This document shows positions 1 to 9,451 of a stretch of 64,000 bases of DNA, piece by piece (the stretch's first letter is position 1; every line of letters begins with the position of its first letter). The DNA is from Pectobacterium brasiliense. Its GTDB lineage: Bacteria > Pseudomonadota > Gammaproteobacteria > Enterobacterales > Enterobacteriaceae. The DNA lies in assembly GCF_016950255.1 (NCBI RefSeq), contig NZ_JACGFN010000002.1, forward strand, positions 620,001 through 684,000, in the 5' to 3' direction. The position numbers were made by a program, and so were the translations under genes. The notes beneath the pieces were generated by a model that was not told the DNA's origin, searched no databases, and was given only the letters and a program-made list of their open reading frames with translations.

Positions 1-625
1 GGTGCTGCCACAGTCGAGCATGACGCTGTCCGAGCGAATCGCCTTCCAGCTCAGGCTGGGCAAGTAGCTGCCCGCTTGGGTCCCAAATCACCGCGGATTC
101 ACCGACCCAACTGCTCACCTGCTGACCTGCCGCCACGTCTCGCAGCTCCGCATCCAGCTTCGGATTCATTTTGTTTGCCGGATTAGCACGATGGATCAGG
201 CTACTTTTCCCGCTGCCAGCCAGACCAATCGTCAGATACCAGGGCATCGCGTACAGCGCGCGTTTACCCAACTGGGTCTGAAACGCCTCCAGCCAGCGAT
301 CGAGAAATGTTTGCTGGCTATCGACATACACCTGCAAGGGATCCTGTTCAATCACCTGCTGCTCATGACGCTCCGCCCGCATCTGCTGCACGCGACGCCA
401 GACCAGCCAGGCGCTGTAGGAAAACGCCAGCCACAGCCAAACCAGCGTGAATACCACGCGGCCCCAGATTCCCTGCAACGGGCGCGACTCGCCCACCGTC
501 AAACGCGGCCCCAGCCACCAGGCCAGAACCAACACGACGACCCACAGCAGCACGCCCAAAAGTAACCAGGAGGGTTTCAGTTTAGGCAACTGCTTGCGTA
601 GAAAAGTTATGATTGTTTTAAACAT
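1..625 (-). CDS. tssM: T6SS membrane-complex protein TssM (IcmF/VasK), 5' part only
   Basis: Inner-membrane core component of the T6SS trans-envelope complex, working with TssL and TssJ. Only the first ~208 codons lie in the window; the rest runs off the left edge. Two N-terminal hydrophobic segments (about residues 20-39 and 56-75) precede a cytoplasmic region with a Walker A motif GLAGSGKSS at residues 134-142, as in the IcmF family. The ATG at 625 begins MFKTIITFLRKQLPKLKPSW. It is the last visible gene of the operon, 24 nt after tssA, the same position as vasK in Vibrio cholerae. Identity is confident; integrity of the missing part cannot be judged. Confidence 0.93.
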   Translation of the reverse strand, partial: MFKTIITFLRKQLPKLKPSWLLLGVLLWVVVLVLAWWLGPRLTVGESRPLQGIWGRVVFTLVWLWLAFSYSAWLVWRRVQQMRAERHEQQVIEQDPLQVYVDSQQTFLDRWLEAFQTQLGKRALYAMPWYLTIGLAGSGKSSLIHRANPANKMNPKLDAELRDVAAGQQVSSWVGESAVIWDPSGQLLAQPELEGDSLGQRHARLWQH

Positions 626-649
626 AAGTGACCATTCACTCCGAATGTC

Positions 650-2074
650 TTATTTTTTGCGGGATGCCGCCAACCGCTCCACGCGACTGACCATTCCCGG
701 TTCCCATTGCATCAGGCCCAATTGTTGGCTTTCCTGCCACATGTGCTGATAGTGCTGTGCTGCCAGTGATTTCATCCCTTCTTCGGCGAGTAAATCCGCC
801 AGTACCAACTCGGCATAAAAGCGGTCGCGTGGTTCTTTCAGGCGGCGCATGCGTTCATCCAGTAACTGCATCGCCGCCCCAATTCCTTTCTCGTCCCGAC
901 AGGCCGCTGCCTCCGTTGCCAGATCGTCCTGCCGTGCCCCACCGCCGCCGCGAACGGGCTGGCTGGACTGCAACCACTGGCTACACTTCCCAGTCAAAAA
1001 GGGCGCGCCATCGCTGAACGCCAGTTCACGCAGCTCCGGCAAGCGCTGAATAAACGCAGAAAGCTCCTCGGCAATCGCCGTCGCGACGGAAGCATGTCCC
1101 AACCGTGACGCCACCGAGGCGGACAGCATGTGACCATCAAACCAGTAAGGAGCCAGCACCAGACTTTGTTCTATGCGTTCCCACAGCGCCAAATCGGCCT
1201 GAGCCAGCGCACTTTGGTATTCATCCACGCGGTCTGACGAGACGGGTGCCAGTTGGGTTTTATTCCCTTTGGACGACATCGGCGGTGTGGCAATACCGGA
1301 CCAGATTGCGTGGCGGCGCAGACGGTAACCCATCGGTGAATCGGGATGGCGCTCAACCAGCAGCGCCGCGACGTTCAGCTGTGTTTGCCGCCAGCCACGT
1401 TCATCAGATGAATTAATCTCCACCGAACTGACGGGCGTCGAGGCCGCGCTGGCGCTGGTTTCACTCCCGCCCGCGCCTCTACCGCTGCTGGCTGCCGGAG
1501 TCGGTTTTGCCGTCTGATTCGCCTGTTCCTGCGCCTGCTGTCGCTGTCTGGCACGCTTAACGCCCTGCACCAGTTCATCCATCAGTGCCGCTTTGTCGCT
1601 CGCCAACTCTCCCCAGCGGGTCGCCACCTGCTCCGTCAACTGCTGCAATTGTTCCAGCTCTGCGCTGGATGCACTTTCTGCAATACGGGGCAGCACGCTC
1701 TCAAAACGCCGAACAATCTGGATCATCAACTTCTGTTTCTGAACCGGACTGGCAGGCCACGCGGGCACCCAGTAGCTCTCCAGCCAGCTGTCCAGCAGCA
1801 TCAACGCGGTAGAAAACGGTGTCGCTTTGGCTGGGTGCTGCAAGCAGCGCAATAGCTGCACCAGTACCCGCATGTCTTTGGTTTTGCTTTCCAGCAAGGT
1901 CAGGCAGTAACCCGCCACCACGTTAAGATCGACCTGGTTATGCGCCAGCGATCCGAGCTTGACCAGCTCCGTTTCGACCTTTTCCCAGAGCGGATCGTCC
2001 GGCAATACCGCCGCGCGCAACATCTCATCCGGCAACGAGGTTTGCAGGCGTTTACACCAGGGATGTGCATGCAT
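650..2074 (-). CDS. tssA: T6SS protein TssA (ImpA-N / VasJ type)
   Basis: TssA caps and primes assembly of the T6SS tail tube and sheath. The 474-aa protein has the N-terminal ImpA_N region (about residues 10-120, with the motif LLDSWLESYWVPAWP), a low-complexity Gln/Ala/Ser linker (about 175-225) and a helical C-terminal region, as in VasJ-type TssA. The frame is open 8 codons further upstream, but the ATG at 2074 is preceded by an excellent AAGGAGG at 5 nt, and this SD overlaps the vasI stop, so I chose it. Downstream of vasI and upstream of tssM, as in V. cholerae. A VasL-like paralogue is less likely from gene order. Confidence 0.88.
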   Translation of the reverse strand: MHAHPWCKRLQTSLPDEMLRAAVLPDDPLWEKVETELVKLGSLAHNQVDLNVVAGYCLTLLESKTKDMRVLVQLLRCLQHPAKATPFSTALMLLDSWLESYWVPAWPASPVQKQKLMIQIVRRFESVLPRIAESASSAELEQLQQLTEQVATRWGELASDKAALMDELVQGVKRARQRQQAQEQANQTAKPTPAASSGRGAGGSETSASAASTPVSSVEINSSDERGWRQTQLNVAALLVERHPDSPMGYRLRRHAIWSGIATPPMSSKGNKTQLAPVSSDRVDEYQSALAQADLALWERIEQSLVLAPYWFDGHMLSASVASRLGHASVATAIAEELSAFIQRLPELRELAFSDGAPFLTGKCSQWLQSSQPVRGGGGARQDDLATEAAACRDEKGIGAAMQLLDERMRRLKEPRDRFYAELVLADLLAEEGMKSLAAQHYQHMWQESQQLGLMQWEPGMVSRVERLAASRKK

Positions 2075-2085
2075 GAACGCCTCCT

Positions 2086-2646
2086 TTACCAGTGACACTG
2101 CTGACGCAGCGGCGCTAATGCGTCGCCCAGCCCGGCGAGATCGATACGCAGCGTGTGACCGTCTGCGCCGTTAAGCACCAGTTCGCGATGCCCAATCCAG
2201 CGCTTTAACGCATCAATCGCGGGCAGGCCGCGTCCCGACTCCAGTAGCAGTCCACGATTGCGGATAAACCAGCTGTCGGACACCGTCACGCCATCTAGCT
2301 GGGATGTGACGGACTCACCTGCCCAGGGTTCGCTGAGCGTTAAGCGCAAATGCGTAATATTGCTGGCGCAGCTAATCACCAGCGTATTGCCATCGGCCAG
2401 CACGCGAGTGAGCGTCATATCGCCGCTGTCGGCTTCACGTCCCAGTTGAAACGTTCCGCCCGTCGCGGCGTTATCACGCTGTGGGGACAGCGTGCCGCTG
2501 CGTTCCGCTTCCCGCCCCAGCGCGTCATAACAGGCCAACCGGAGCTCAGCAGCCGTCTCATTGCGGCACTGCTCCCATAACGACTGCCAGGCGGGATCGG
2601 GCGTCGCAGCCGTTGCTAGCAATAGGGGTGCCATCGTCAGAAACAT
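2086..2646 (-). CDS. vasI: T6SS-associated periplasmic protein VasI/TagO
   Basis: 186-aa accessory protein of the V. cholerae-type T6SS cluster. It begins MFLTMAPLLLATAATPDPAW, a short signal peptide, followed by the family features W..LWEQCR and LACYDALGRE (about residues 18-45). The precise biochemical role is not settled; TagO/VasI proteins are exported and help assembly in some systems. The start at 2646 has GGAGGT 6 nt upstream and overlaps the vasH stop (TGATG); an alternative in-frame start at 2670 would add 8 residues and destroy the signal peptide. Translational coupling with vasH is likely. Confidence 0.8.
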   Translation of the reverse strand: MFLTMAPLLLATAATPDPAWQSLWEQCRNETAAELRLACYDALGREAERSGTLSPQRDNAATGGTFQLGREADSGDMTLTRVLADGNTLVISCASNITHLRLTLSEPWAGESVTSQLDGVTVSDSWFIRNRGLLLESGRGLPAIDALKRWIGHRELVLNGADGHTLRIDLAGLGDALAPLRQQCHW

Positions 2647-4184
2647 CAATTTACCTCCAGCTTCTGGCATTTGTGGTCGAGAGTGCGTTTAGGGATATTG
2701 AGGCTATCGGCCACCAGCAGGCGGTTGCCCTGAAACTGGCGCAGGCGTGCTTCAATGACAGCCGCTTCATAGCGCTGTGTGGCAATACGCAAATCGTGGA
2801 TGTGCTGATAGCGATCCTGTTCTTCAGGCGGGCTGCTCGTCAGCCGCTCGCGCAGTTCCGGCGGCAGCGATGTCAGAGACAGCGCCTCACCGTCCGGCGT
2901 ATGCGCACAGGCGACTTCCAGCAGATTGCGTAGTTCTCGTACATTGCCGGGAAAGTCATACGCCACCAGTTGGCGCAGGAAAGCGCGGTTCAATGGCCCA
3001 ACGTGCTTTTGCTGTTTATCTGCAAATTGGCCGATGAAGTGCTCGCACAGCAGACGAATATCGTCCGGCCGCTCGCGCAGCGGGGCGACCTGCAACAGGC
3101 ACTGACAAAGGCGATGATAGAGATCCTGCCGAAATACGCCGTCAGACACCTGCTGTTCCAGCGGCTGATGGGTCGCGGCAATCAGGCGGAAATCGGAATG
3201 CACTTCTTTCTCCGCACCCAGAGGACGGAAGCTATGCGTTTCCAACACCCTTAACAGCTTGGCCTGCATGGACTGCGGCATATCGCCGACTTCATCCAAA
3301 AACAGGGTTCCGCCGTTAGCCTGCTCGACCAGACCAATCTTGTTACTTTGTGCGCCGGAGAACGCGCCTTTCTGATAGCCAAACAGCTCGCTTTCAATCA
3401 GGTTTTCCGGGATCGCCGCGCAGTTGATGGCAATAAAGGACTTGTCGGCACGTTCGGAACACTGATGCAGCAGACGCGCGACCACCTCTTTCCCTGAACC
3501 GGTTTCGCCCTGAATCAGCACCGAAAGACGGTGTTTTGCCGCCTGATAAATCTGCTGATGCAGCTCTTTAATGACGACAGAACGGCCAATCAGCGTGGCT
3601 TCCACTCGCTTTTCCTGCTCGCGGCGGCTCTGCCCTTCATCCTTAATCTGGCGAAGTGAATCTCTCAGCGCGACCTGCTCCCGCCGGGTGTGCGCCAGCT
3701 CACGCAGCAACATAAGCTGACGGCAAAACACCTGCGCCAGCCGTTCGCACTCGCCGCGCTGATGCAGCGTTTGCAGGCGCGTCGGCGTATCCAGCAGCGC
3801 TAGCACCGCCAGCGGTTTACCGCTCTCCGACAGCAGCGGCAACGCGTGCAGCCCGCAATTCGTCCCGACAGAAACCAGCATCTGCCGAAATTCACGGTGC
3901 TCAATGCGGGCACCGCCATAGAGAGAATCCCAGGTGCGCGCCTGATTCTTATGCAGCGCATAAGCCAGCGGGTGGCTAAAGTCATCCACGCCCAGACTCA
4001 GCGCCACTGGCGTTTCATGCACTCGCCCCTGGCAGGTCAGTTGCCTGCCGCTGACATCCACCATACCCAGTAGCATCCCTTGAGGCTGCCAGGCGGCCTG
4101 CATCGTCTCCAGCAGCCAGTCGCACAGACCGGCCTCGTCATGCTGTCGAGTGAGTGCAAGCGCCAGTTCGAGGGCATGTTGCAT
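2646..4184 (-). CDS. vasH: Sigma-54-dependent T6SS regulator VasH
   Basis: 512-aa bacterial enhancer-binding protein that, in Vibrio, activates RpoN-dependent hcp/effector operons. Domains in order: a GAF-like sensory region (about 1-180); an AAA+ sigma-54 interaction domain with Walker A GETGSGKE (about 224-231), the sigma-54 contact loop GAFSGA (a Ser variant of GAFTGA, near residue 273) and Walker B GGTLFLDEVGD; and a C-terminal Fis-type helix-turn-helix (about 470-508, ending RTLDHKCQKLEVN). It sits 2 nt after clpV. No hcp gene lies in this window, so its targets should be elsewhere in the genome. Confidence 0.92.
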   Translation of the reverse strand: MQHALELALALTRQHDEAGLCDWLLETMQAAWQPQGMLLGMVDVSGRQLTCQGRVHETPVALSLGVDDFSHPLAYALHKNQARTWDSLYGGARIEHREFRQMLVSVGTNCGLHALPLLSESGKPLAVLALLDTPTRLQTLHQRGECERLAQVFCRQLMLLRELAHTRREQVALRDSLRQIKDEGQSRREQEKRVEATLIGRSVVIKELHQQIYQAAKHRLSVLIQGETGSGKEVVARLLHQCSERADKSFIAINCAAIPENLIESELFGYQKGAFSGAQSNKIGLVEQANGGTLFLDEVGDMPQSMQAKLLRVLETHSFRPLGAEKEVHSDFRLIAATHQPLEQQVSDGVFRQDLYHRLCQCLLQVAPLRERPDDIRLLCEHFIGQFADKQQKHVGPLNRAFLRQLVAYDFPGNVRELRNLLEVACAHTPDGEALSLTSLPPELRERLTSSPPEEQDRYQHIHDLRIATQRYEAAVIEARLRQFQGNRLLVADSLNIPKRTLDHKCQKLEVN

Positions 4185-4186
4185 AC

Positions 4187-6784
4187 TCAGCCCTCAACCT
4201 CAGTCTGGAACTGGCCGGCTTCGACGCGGAAATGAATACGGCTGACAGGCTCACCCGCAGACATGCGTTGCAGCAGCTGTAGCGAGACCGGCGGCAGCAA
4301 GGCGCCATCAATTACCGATTCGAGCATACGCGCGCCGTTTTCGCTGCGGTTTGCCAACCGCAGAATCTCTTCCGGCACCTCGTCTTCAATGATGACTTCC
4401 GCACCAAAGCGCTGTTGCAGCAGGGACACCAGACGCGACAGTTTGCCTTGTACGATCTCAACCATGGTGTCATGCGCCAGCGGCAGATAAGGGATGACTT
4501 CCATACGCGCCAGGAGTGCGGGTTTGAAGAAGGCCGCCAGCTCAGGGTAAAGTGCATCCAGCAACACATCCGGCTGCTCGGCGTAGTTCACAATCGTCTG
4601 GAACCCCAGGTTGGACGTCAGGAAGAACACCACGTTGCGGCAGTCGATCACCCGGCCTTCGCCATCGGCGAGTTCACCTTTATCAAACGCTTGATAGAAC
4701 AGGTTCAGGACATCCGGGTGCGCCTTCTCCACTTCATCCAGCAGCACCACGGAATACGGTTTCTGGCGGATGGCTTCGGTCAACACGCCGCCTTCACCAA
4801 ACCCGACGTAGCCCGGCGGCGAACCGATCAGGCGTGAAACCGTATGTTTTTCCTGATATTCCGACATATTGATGGTGGTCAGATAGTTGCGTCCGCCAAA
4901 CATTAGGTCGGCAATCTGGAGCACGGTTTCCGTTTTACCTACGCCGCTCGGCCCTACCAGCAGGAAAGCCCCCAGCGGACGCCCCGGACGACGAAGATCC
5001 GCACGCGCAGTCAGCAGATGTTTATGCAAGTGAGCAATCGCCAACTGCTGCCCTTTAATTAAATCCCCCAGGAATTCAGGCAGGCGTGTGACGACATCCA
5101 TTTCACTCTGTGAGATGCGGTTCAGCGGCACGCCCGTCCACTCGGCAATAACGGCCGCAATCTGCGTTTTATCAACGTGAGGAGAGACCAGTACCGAGGA
5201 CTGTTGCAGCGCTTCCAGCGCCTGTTCACAGGCTGCCAGTTCCGCCGCGGCTGACACCGCATCAAAATCGACAGACTGCTCTTCATCCAGCAGCGCCGTA
5301 CGCAGTTCAATCACACGCTGAACCTGTGTTTTCTGCTGCTGCCAGTCGGCTTCAAGCTGTGCCAGCTGTACCGCACCGGTTTCGCGGGCATCACGCAGTT
5401 CAGCTAGCCGTTCTTCGGTATTGCCCAGACCAATACGCGCCTGACGCTCAAGCTGGGTAATTTCCATCTCCTGCTGATGCAGGCGAGTTTGTAGCTGGCT
5501 GACCGCACGCGGTGGCGTCGTCAGGTTAATCGCCACGCGCGCGCTGGCCGTATCCAGCACGTCGATGGCCTTATCGGGCAGTTGGCGGCCCGAGATATAG
5601 CGGGCTGACAGCTGTGCCGCCGCCTGAAGCGCATCTTCATCAATCAGGACGCCGTGCGCTTTTTCATAGATGCCACGCAGCCCACGCAGAATAACCGTGG
5701 CTTCTTCCGCATTCGGTTCACCGACTTTGACGAGCTGGAAACGGCGGGAAAGCGCGGCGTCCTTCTCGACGTATTTTTTGTATTCGCTCCAGGTCGTGGC
5801 CGCGATAGTGCGCAGTTCACCGCGCGCCAGTGCAGGCTTGAGCAGGTTGGAAACGTCCAGCCCACCCGCCTGATTGCCTGCCCCGATGAGCGTATGCGCT
5901 TCATCAATAAACAGAATGATAGGGCGCGGTGAATCTTTCACTTCCTGCATCACGCCTTTGAAGCGTTTCTCAAATTCGCCTTTCACCGAGGCACCGGCCT
6001 GCATCGCTCCCAAATCGAGCGTGAGCAGTTCCACATCCCGCAGTCTTTCCGGCACGGCACCGGCCACGATGCGCAGCGCCAATCCTTCGATCAGCGCACT
6101 TTTACCGACGCCTGCTTCCCCGACCACAATCGGGTTGTTTTTACGACGACGAGAGAGAATGTCGATCATCAGATCGATTTCATGGTCGCGGCACAGCACC
6201 GGATCCAGTTGCCCCTGCCGGGCGGATTCCGTCACGTTTTGGGTATAGCGAGAGAGCTGCGTGTTCGCCGCGGCTGCCTGTTCAGCCGTGGCAGACTGCA
6301 CCGCGACCTCTGTTTCCACCGAATCCTTCACCCACTCATCAAACTGCTGGCGTAAAAGCTCACGGTTAATCTGCACCAGCGGGCGGGATACTGCACCAGC
6401 CACATAGCGATTGGGCGTCAGCAGCAGGACCAACAGCAAGATACCGCTGCGCAGGCGTGAATGTTGGAATTCAGCCGAGGCCAGCAGCCAGCTATCCTGT
6501 AACCACTCCACCAGCAGTGGAGAGAATGAGGGATAGCCCGCGTCAAACTCTTTATCCATGGAGGAAGGCAACAGCAGCGAAGACAGCTCATCCGCATCCA
6601 CGCCCGCACGCTTGAGGATCTGGCGCACATCACACAGCGGCGTTTCCAGCATTTTCAGCAACAGGTGCTCAATACGGATTTCCGCACCCTGATGTTGAAT
6701 ACAGAGTGCCGCCGCTTCTTCCAGCATATGACGGCACACGGGGTTGAGTCGTTCAACCAGTGTCGGCAGTTCAATTCGAATCAC
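4187..6784 (-). CDS. clpV: T6SS ATPase ClpV (TssH)
   Basis: 865-aa AAA+ unfoldase that disassembles contracted TssB/TssC sheaths for recycling. Visible: N-terminal Clp repeat domain (1-150); D1 AAA domain with Walker A GEAGVGKS at 222-229 and Walker B IILFIDEAHTLIG; ClpB-like middle coiled coil (about 420-530); D2 domain with Walker A GPSGVGKT (near 610) and the sensor region YQEKHTVSRLIGSPPGYVGF. The length fits ClpV rather than ClpB because of the N-domain sequence and the T6SS context between tssL and vasH. Appears intact. Confidence 0.96.
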   Translation of the reverse strand: MIRIELPTLVERLNPVCRHMLEEAAALCIQHQGAEIRIEHLLLKMLETPLCDVRQILKRAGVDADELSSLLLPSSMDKEFDAGYPSFSPLLVEWLQDSWLLASAEFQHSRLRSGILLLVLLLTPNRYVAGAVSRPLVQINRELLRQQFDEWVKDSVETEVAVQSATAEQAAAANTQLSRYTQNVTESARQGQLDPVLCRDHEIDLMIDILSRRRKNNPIVVGEAGVGKSALIEGLALRIVAGAVPERLRDVELLTLDLGAMQAGASVKGEFEKRFKGVMQEVKDSPRPIILFIDEAHTLIGAGNQAGGLDVSNLLKPALARGELRTIAATTWSEYKKYVEKDAALSRRFQLVKVGEPNAEEATVILRGLRGIYEKAHGVLIDEDALQAAAQLSARYISGRQLPDKAIDVLDTASARVAINLTTPPRAVSQLQTRLHQQEMEITQLERQARIGLGNTEERLAELRDARETGAVQLAQLEADWQQQKTQVQRVIELRTALLDEEQSVDFDAVSAAAELAACEQALEALQQSSVLVSPHVDKTQIAAVIAEWTGVPLNRISQSEMDVVTRLPEFLGDLIKGQQLAIAHLHKHLLTARADLRRPGRPLGAFLLVGPSGVGKTETVLQIADLMFGGRNYLTTINMSEYQEKHTVSRLIGSPPGYVGFGEGGVLTEAIRQKPYSVVLLDEVEKAHPDVLNLFYQAFDKGELADGEGRVIDCRNVVFFLTSNLGFQTIVNYAEQPDVLLDALYPELAAFFKPALLARMEVIPYLPLAHDTMVEIVQGKLSRLVSLLQQRFGAEVIIEDEVPEEILRLANRSENGARMLESVIDGALLPPVSLQLLQRMSAGEPVSRIHFRVEAGQFQTEVEG

Positions 6785-6797
6785 GGTGTAGCTCCTG

Positions 6798-7574
6798 TTA
6801 TTGTAATAATTCTCCCAGCTGACGCAGTACGTCCTGGGTTTGATGAGTTAGCTGATAGCGGTACAGGCCGAAGGCGGCCACCAAGACCACACACACGCCG
6901 ACAAATAGCGTGCGTAATGACACCTGTCTGCGCAGCTGGTAGCGCGAGGCTTGCTGCCCCAGATTCAGGTGGAAGACCGTCGGCGAATTCGCGGGTTCAG
7001 GGCGCAGGGTGTCATGCAGCTTGTTCACGACGCGATTCAGTTCTTCACGCCCCTGCGTCATCACCCGATAGCGCCCTTCAAAACCCAGACAGAGGCAAAG
7101 GTAGATAAATTCCAGAATGTCGCGATAGCGGGTGGGGTCGTCCAGCAGCTTCTCCAGCAGGACAAACACCTTTTCGCCGCCCCAGGTCTCATTGTGAAAA
7201 CGGGTCAGCAGAGAATGGGCCGACCACATGCTTTGGCCGCCCCACTCCCGCCCCATCACAGCTTCATCAATGAAGGTGCAGAGGATGTAGCGGAACGACA
7301 AGATCACGCCGTTTTCATAGCCATGAGAGTGTAATTCCTGCTCGATAGCCTGAATTTCAGACACCACGCGCTGATACAAATCTTCCACACCCTCGTAGGC
7401 AGAGAGCTGGCGCACCCGCTCTACCATGCCCAGCAGCGGCGTGACCGCATCCACCATCGGATTAATGCTTTGTCCACGCAGGCGGAACCAGTAGTCAGAG
7501 TCCATATCCAGCTGGCGGGCGTGGTCAAAAAGCAGATCGCCCAGTTGATCGTTTTTAATAACCTCGATGCTCAT
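6798..7574 (-). CDS. tssL: T6SS membrane protein TssL (DotU/IcmH family)
   Basis: 258-aa inner-membrane partner of TssM. The large cytoplasmic helical DotU domain (1-210) carries conserved stretches such as YILCTFIDEAVM and FIYLCLCLGFEGRY; one transmembrane helix follows near residues 225-245. There is no C-terminal OmpA-like peptidoglycan-binding domain, so this is a short TssL that must rely on another protein for cell-wall anchoring. It lies 15 nt after tssK and 13 nt before clpV. Confidence 0.94.
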   Translation of the reverse strand: MSIEVIKNDQLGDLLFDHARQLDMDSDYWFRLRGQSINPMVDAVTPLLGMVERVRQLSAYEGVEDLYQRVVSEIQAIEQELHSHGYENGVILSFRYILCTFIDEAVMGREWGGQSMWSAHSLLTRFHNETWGGEKVFVLLEKLLDDPTRYRDILEFIYLCLCLGFEGRYRVMTQGREELNRVVNKLHDTLRPEPANSPTVFHLNLGQQASRYQLRRQVSLRTLFVGVCVVLVAAFGLYRYQLTHQTQDVLRQLGELLQ

Positions 7575-7589
7575 CTTTTCCTCTCCTTA

Positions 7590-8927
7590 CTACTGCCCAC
7601 GGATAGCCCAAAGCTGCATATCCAGTTCCGGGAATTCGCCAGCAATATGGAACGCCAGCGTGTTGCCAGACACCAGCACCTGCCAGGCGGGGCTTTGTCT
7701 ATCCAGTTGGAAATAGCTGTAGCCCGCGTGATAAGGCAGCTGACGCGGCGCAACCGGCAGCGGCAGCAGCGGAATACCCGGCAATTGCAGGCTGATCAGT
7801 TCGCGGATCTTCTCGCTGGAGGCGATCTTCGTTTGTTGCAGCAGCTGTTTACGCAGATGCTCCTGCGGCATACGCGCACGCACCGCCAGGACAAACTCGG
7901 CGCTGGCCATCAATTCCGCATCGCCAACCATCGCCACCATCACGCCATACGGCTGTTTCTTCAGTTGGATGGAGACGGCGCGCGGCGACAGCACGGTGCT
8001 CAGCGCCTGACGCAGCGCCATCATCAGCGGCTCAAAGCTGGCCTGCTGGTGTTCGTGACGATAGGCGGGGAATTCTGGCGGCAGACGCGACTCGTCGGTA
8101 AACGTCATCAGTTCGCCACACAGCTCAACCAGCGTTTCGTGCAGGCGTTCAGGGTGCAGCGTGCCAAGGCGCGCCAAATGCGACAGTTTGGGCTGCGCGC
8201 GGTTAAGCAATTGCAGCATCATAAATTCAGCCACGTCCGCGACGCCCTGCTGTCCCGGTGCGGCAATACGCTGTGCCAGACTGCGCGCGCGTTCCGCGAC
8301 TAGGCCTGCGGATTCCCCCAAAAAGCGTTTTAAGGTGGGGATCGCGGTGACGCTGATGCTGCACGGCATAAAATTCGGATCCAGAATCAAGCCGCCGTCA
8401 GGGCGTTTATCCAGAATGTTGGCAATCGCCAGCGAGGCATAGGCGCTGCGATCGTCACGATCGAGCATCAGGCGCAGGCTAACCTTACCGACTTCCAGAG
8501 AAACGATATCGCCGCCGTCGCTGTGCAGATCGCGCACGTCATGCCGGTGCGATTGCAGGCGGCTGGCGATCCCCTGCCCCGGCTGACCGACTTCGCTGAC
8601 GCCATTCACCGCCAGCGGCAGCGCCAGATACACTTTCTGGTTTGCCAGCGCGACGTCGGTAATCTCCAACGGCAGTGGTAGCGCATCATCACCCGGAATA
8701 TTGAACACGGTGCCGTCAGGCATCACCCCGCTGGCGTTAACCAGCGCGATGCGGCCAAAATTGAGGTATTCCTCATTAATCGCCAGAGACTGCAAGCCAT
8801 AGAAATAATCACTGAGAGCGCTGAGACGCGCATGCAGTGCGTAATCGGTGTGTCTTTGCTGTTGTTGAAAATGCTGCGGTTTAATGAACAAACCTTCCCG
8901 CCAGATAATGCGATTGCGACTCGACAT
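7590..8927 (-). CDS. tssK: T6SS baseplate protein TssK
   Basis: 445-aa baseplate adaptor that links the TssEFG wedge to the TssLM membrane complex. The N-terminus (NRIIWREGLFIKPQHFQQQQ) is the family's hallmark, and the length is typical. Begins 2 nt after the tssJ stop. Soluble with no signal peptide. No anomaly seen. Confidence 0.96.
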   Translation of the reverse strand: MSSRNRIIWREGLFIKPQHFQQQQRHTDYALHARLSALSDYFYGLQSLAINEEYLNFGRIALVNASGVMPDGTVFNIPGDDALPLPLEITDVALANQKVYLALPLAVNGVSEVGQPGQGIASRLQSHRHDVRDLHSDGGDIVSLEVGKVSLRLMLDRDDRSAYASLAIANILDKRPDGGLILDPNFMPCSISVTAIPTLKRFLGESAGLVAERARSLAQRIAAPGQQGVADVAEFMMLQLLNRAQPKLSHLARLGTLHPERLHETLVELCGELMTFTDESRLPPEFPAYRHEHQQASFEPLMMALRQALSTVLSPRAVSIQLKKQPYGVMVAMVGDAELMASAEFVLAVRARMPQEHLRKQLLQQTKIASSEKIRELISLQLPGIPLLPLPVAPRQLPYHAGYSYFQLDRQSPAWQVLVSGNTLAFHIAGEFPELDMQLWAIRGQ

Positions 8928-8929
8928 AG

Positions 8930-9451
8930 TTATTCTTCTTCTTGGTCTTTTTTGATTTCGACTTCATCCCGACGCAGGTGCACGAGGATCTGATACGTCT
9001 GCCCGGTATTCTTTAGCTTGATGACTTTGCGCCACTCTGCGCTTTCCGAATCGGCATAGCGCGCCACCACGCCGAGGTAGTGCACCTTTTCATCCAGCGC
9101 TTCGGGCGGCAGGTACTTGAACTGCCCCGGCAGCAGCGTGTAGTCCTGATGATTGATGTAATTCTTGGCTAATGCCTTTTCGATATCCGTCGTGATTTGG
9201 TCGTAATCGGTGGCTAACAGGCGCGAATCTTCCGCCAACAGCACTAGCTGGAATTCAATAGGCGCGGCTTCACCGCTGTCGTTCGGGTTAACGTCCGGTT
9301 CCGCCAGCAGGCTAAACCCCACGGTAGAAGGCTGATGATTATTACTGCCCACCTGAATGTCGGGATTCGCCGCTACCTGCGCCATCTTGCCCAGCGTGGT
9401 ACACCCCGACAGCAGGAACATCAGGGAACATAAGCACAGAGCCCGCAGCAT
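8930..9451 (-). CDS. tssJ: T6SS outer-membrane lipoprotein TssJ
   Basis: 173-aa lipoprotein anchoring the T6SS membrane complex in the outer membrane. It starts with a lipoprotein signal peptide with lipobox LLSGC (Cys17), then a transthyretin-like beta domain (PIEFQLVLLAEDSRL, YINHQDYTLLPGQFKY). Its ATG overlaps the preceding fha stop codon by one base (TAATG). The C-terminus is short and acidic (KKDQEEE). Confidence 0.94.
   Translation of the reverse strand: MLRALCLCSLMFLLSGCTTLGKMAQVAANPDIQVGSNNHQPSTVGFSLLAEPDVNPNDSGEAAPIEFQLVLLAEDSRLLATDYDQITTDIEKALAKNYINHQDYTLLPGQFKYLPPEALDEKVHYLGVVARYADSESAEWRKVIKLKNTGQTYQILVHLRRDEVEIKKDQEEE

Noticed and set aside
2074..2098. Upstream start of TssA at 2098
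   Set aside because: The ATG at 2074 has a near-perfect SD at ideal spacing; the extra 8 residues are encoded over that SD.
7470..8303. 277-codon plus-strand ORF across tssL/tssK
   Set aside because: Antisense frame rich in Arg/Gln/His, a typical shadow of GC-rich coding sequence.
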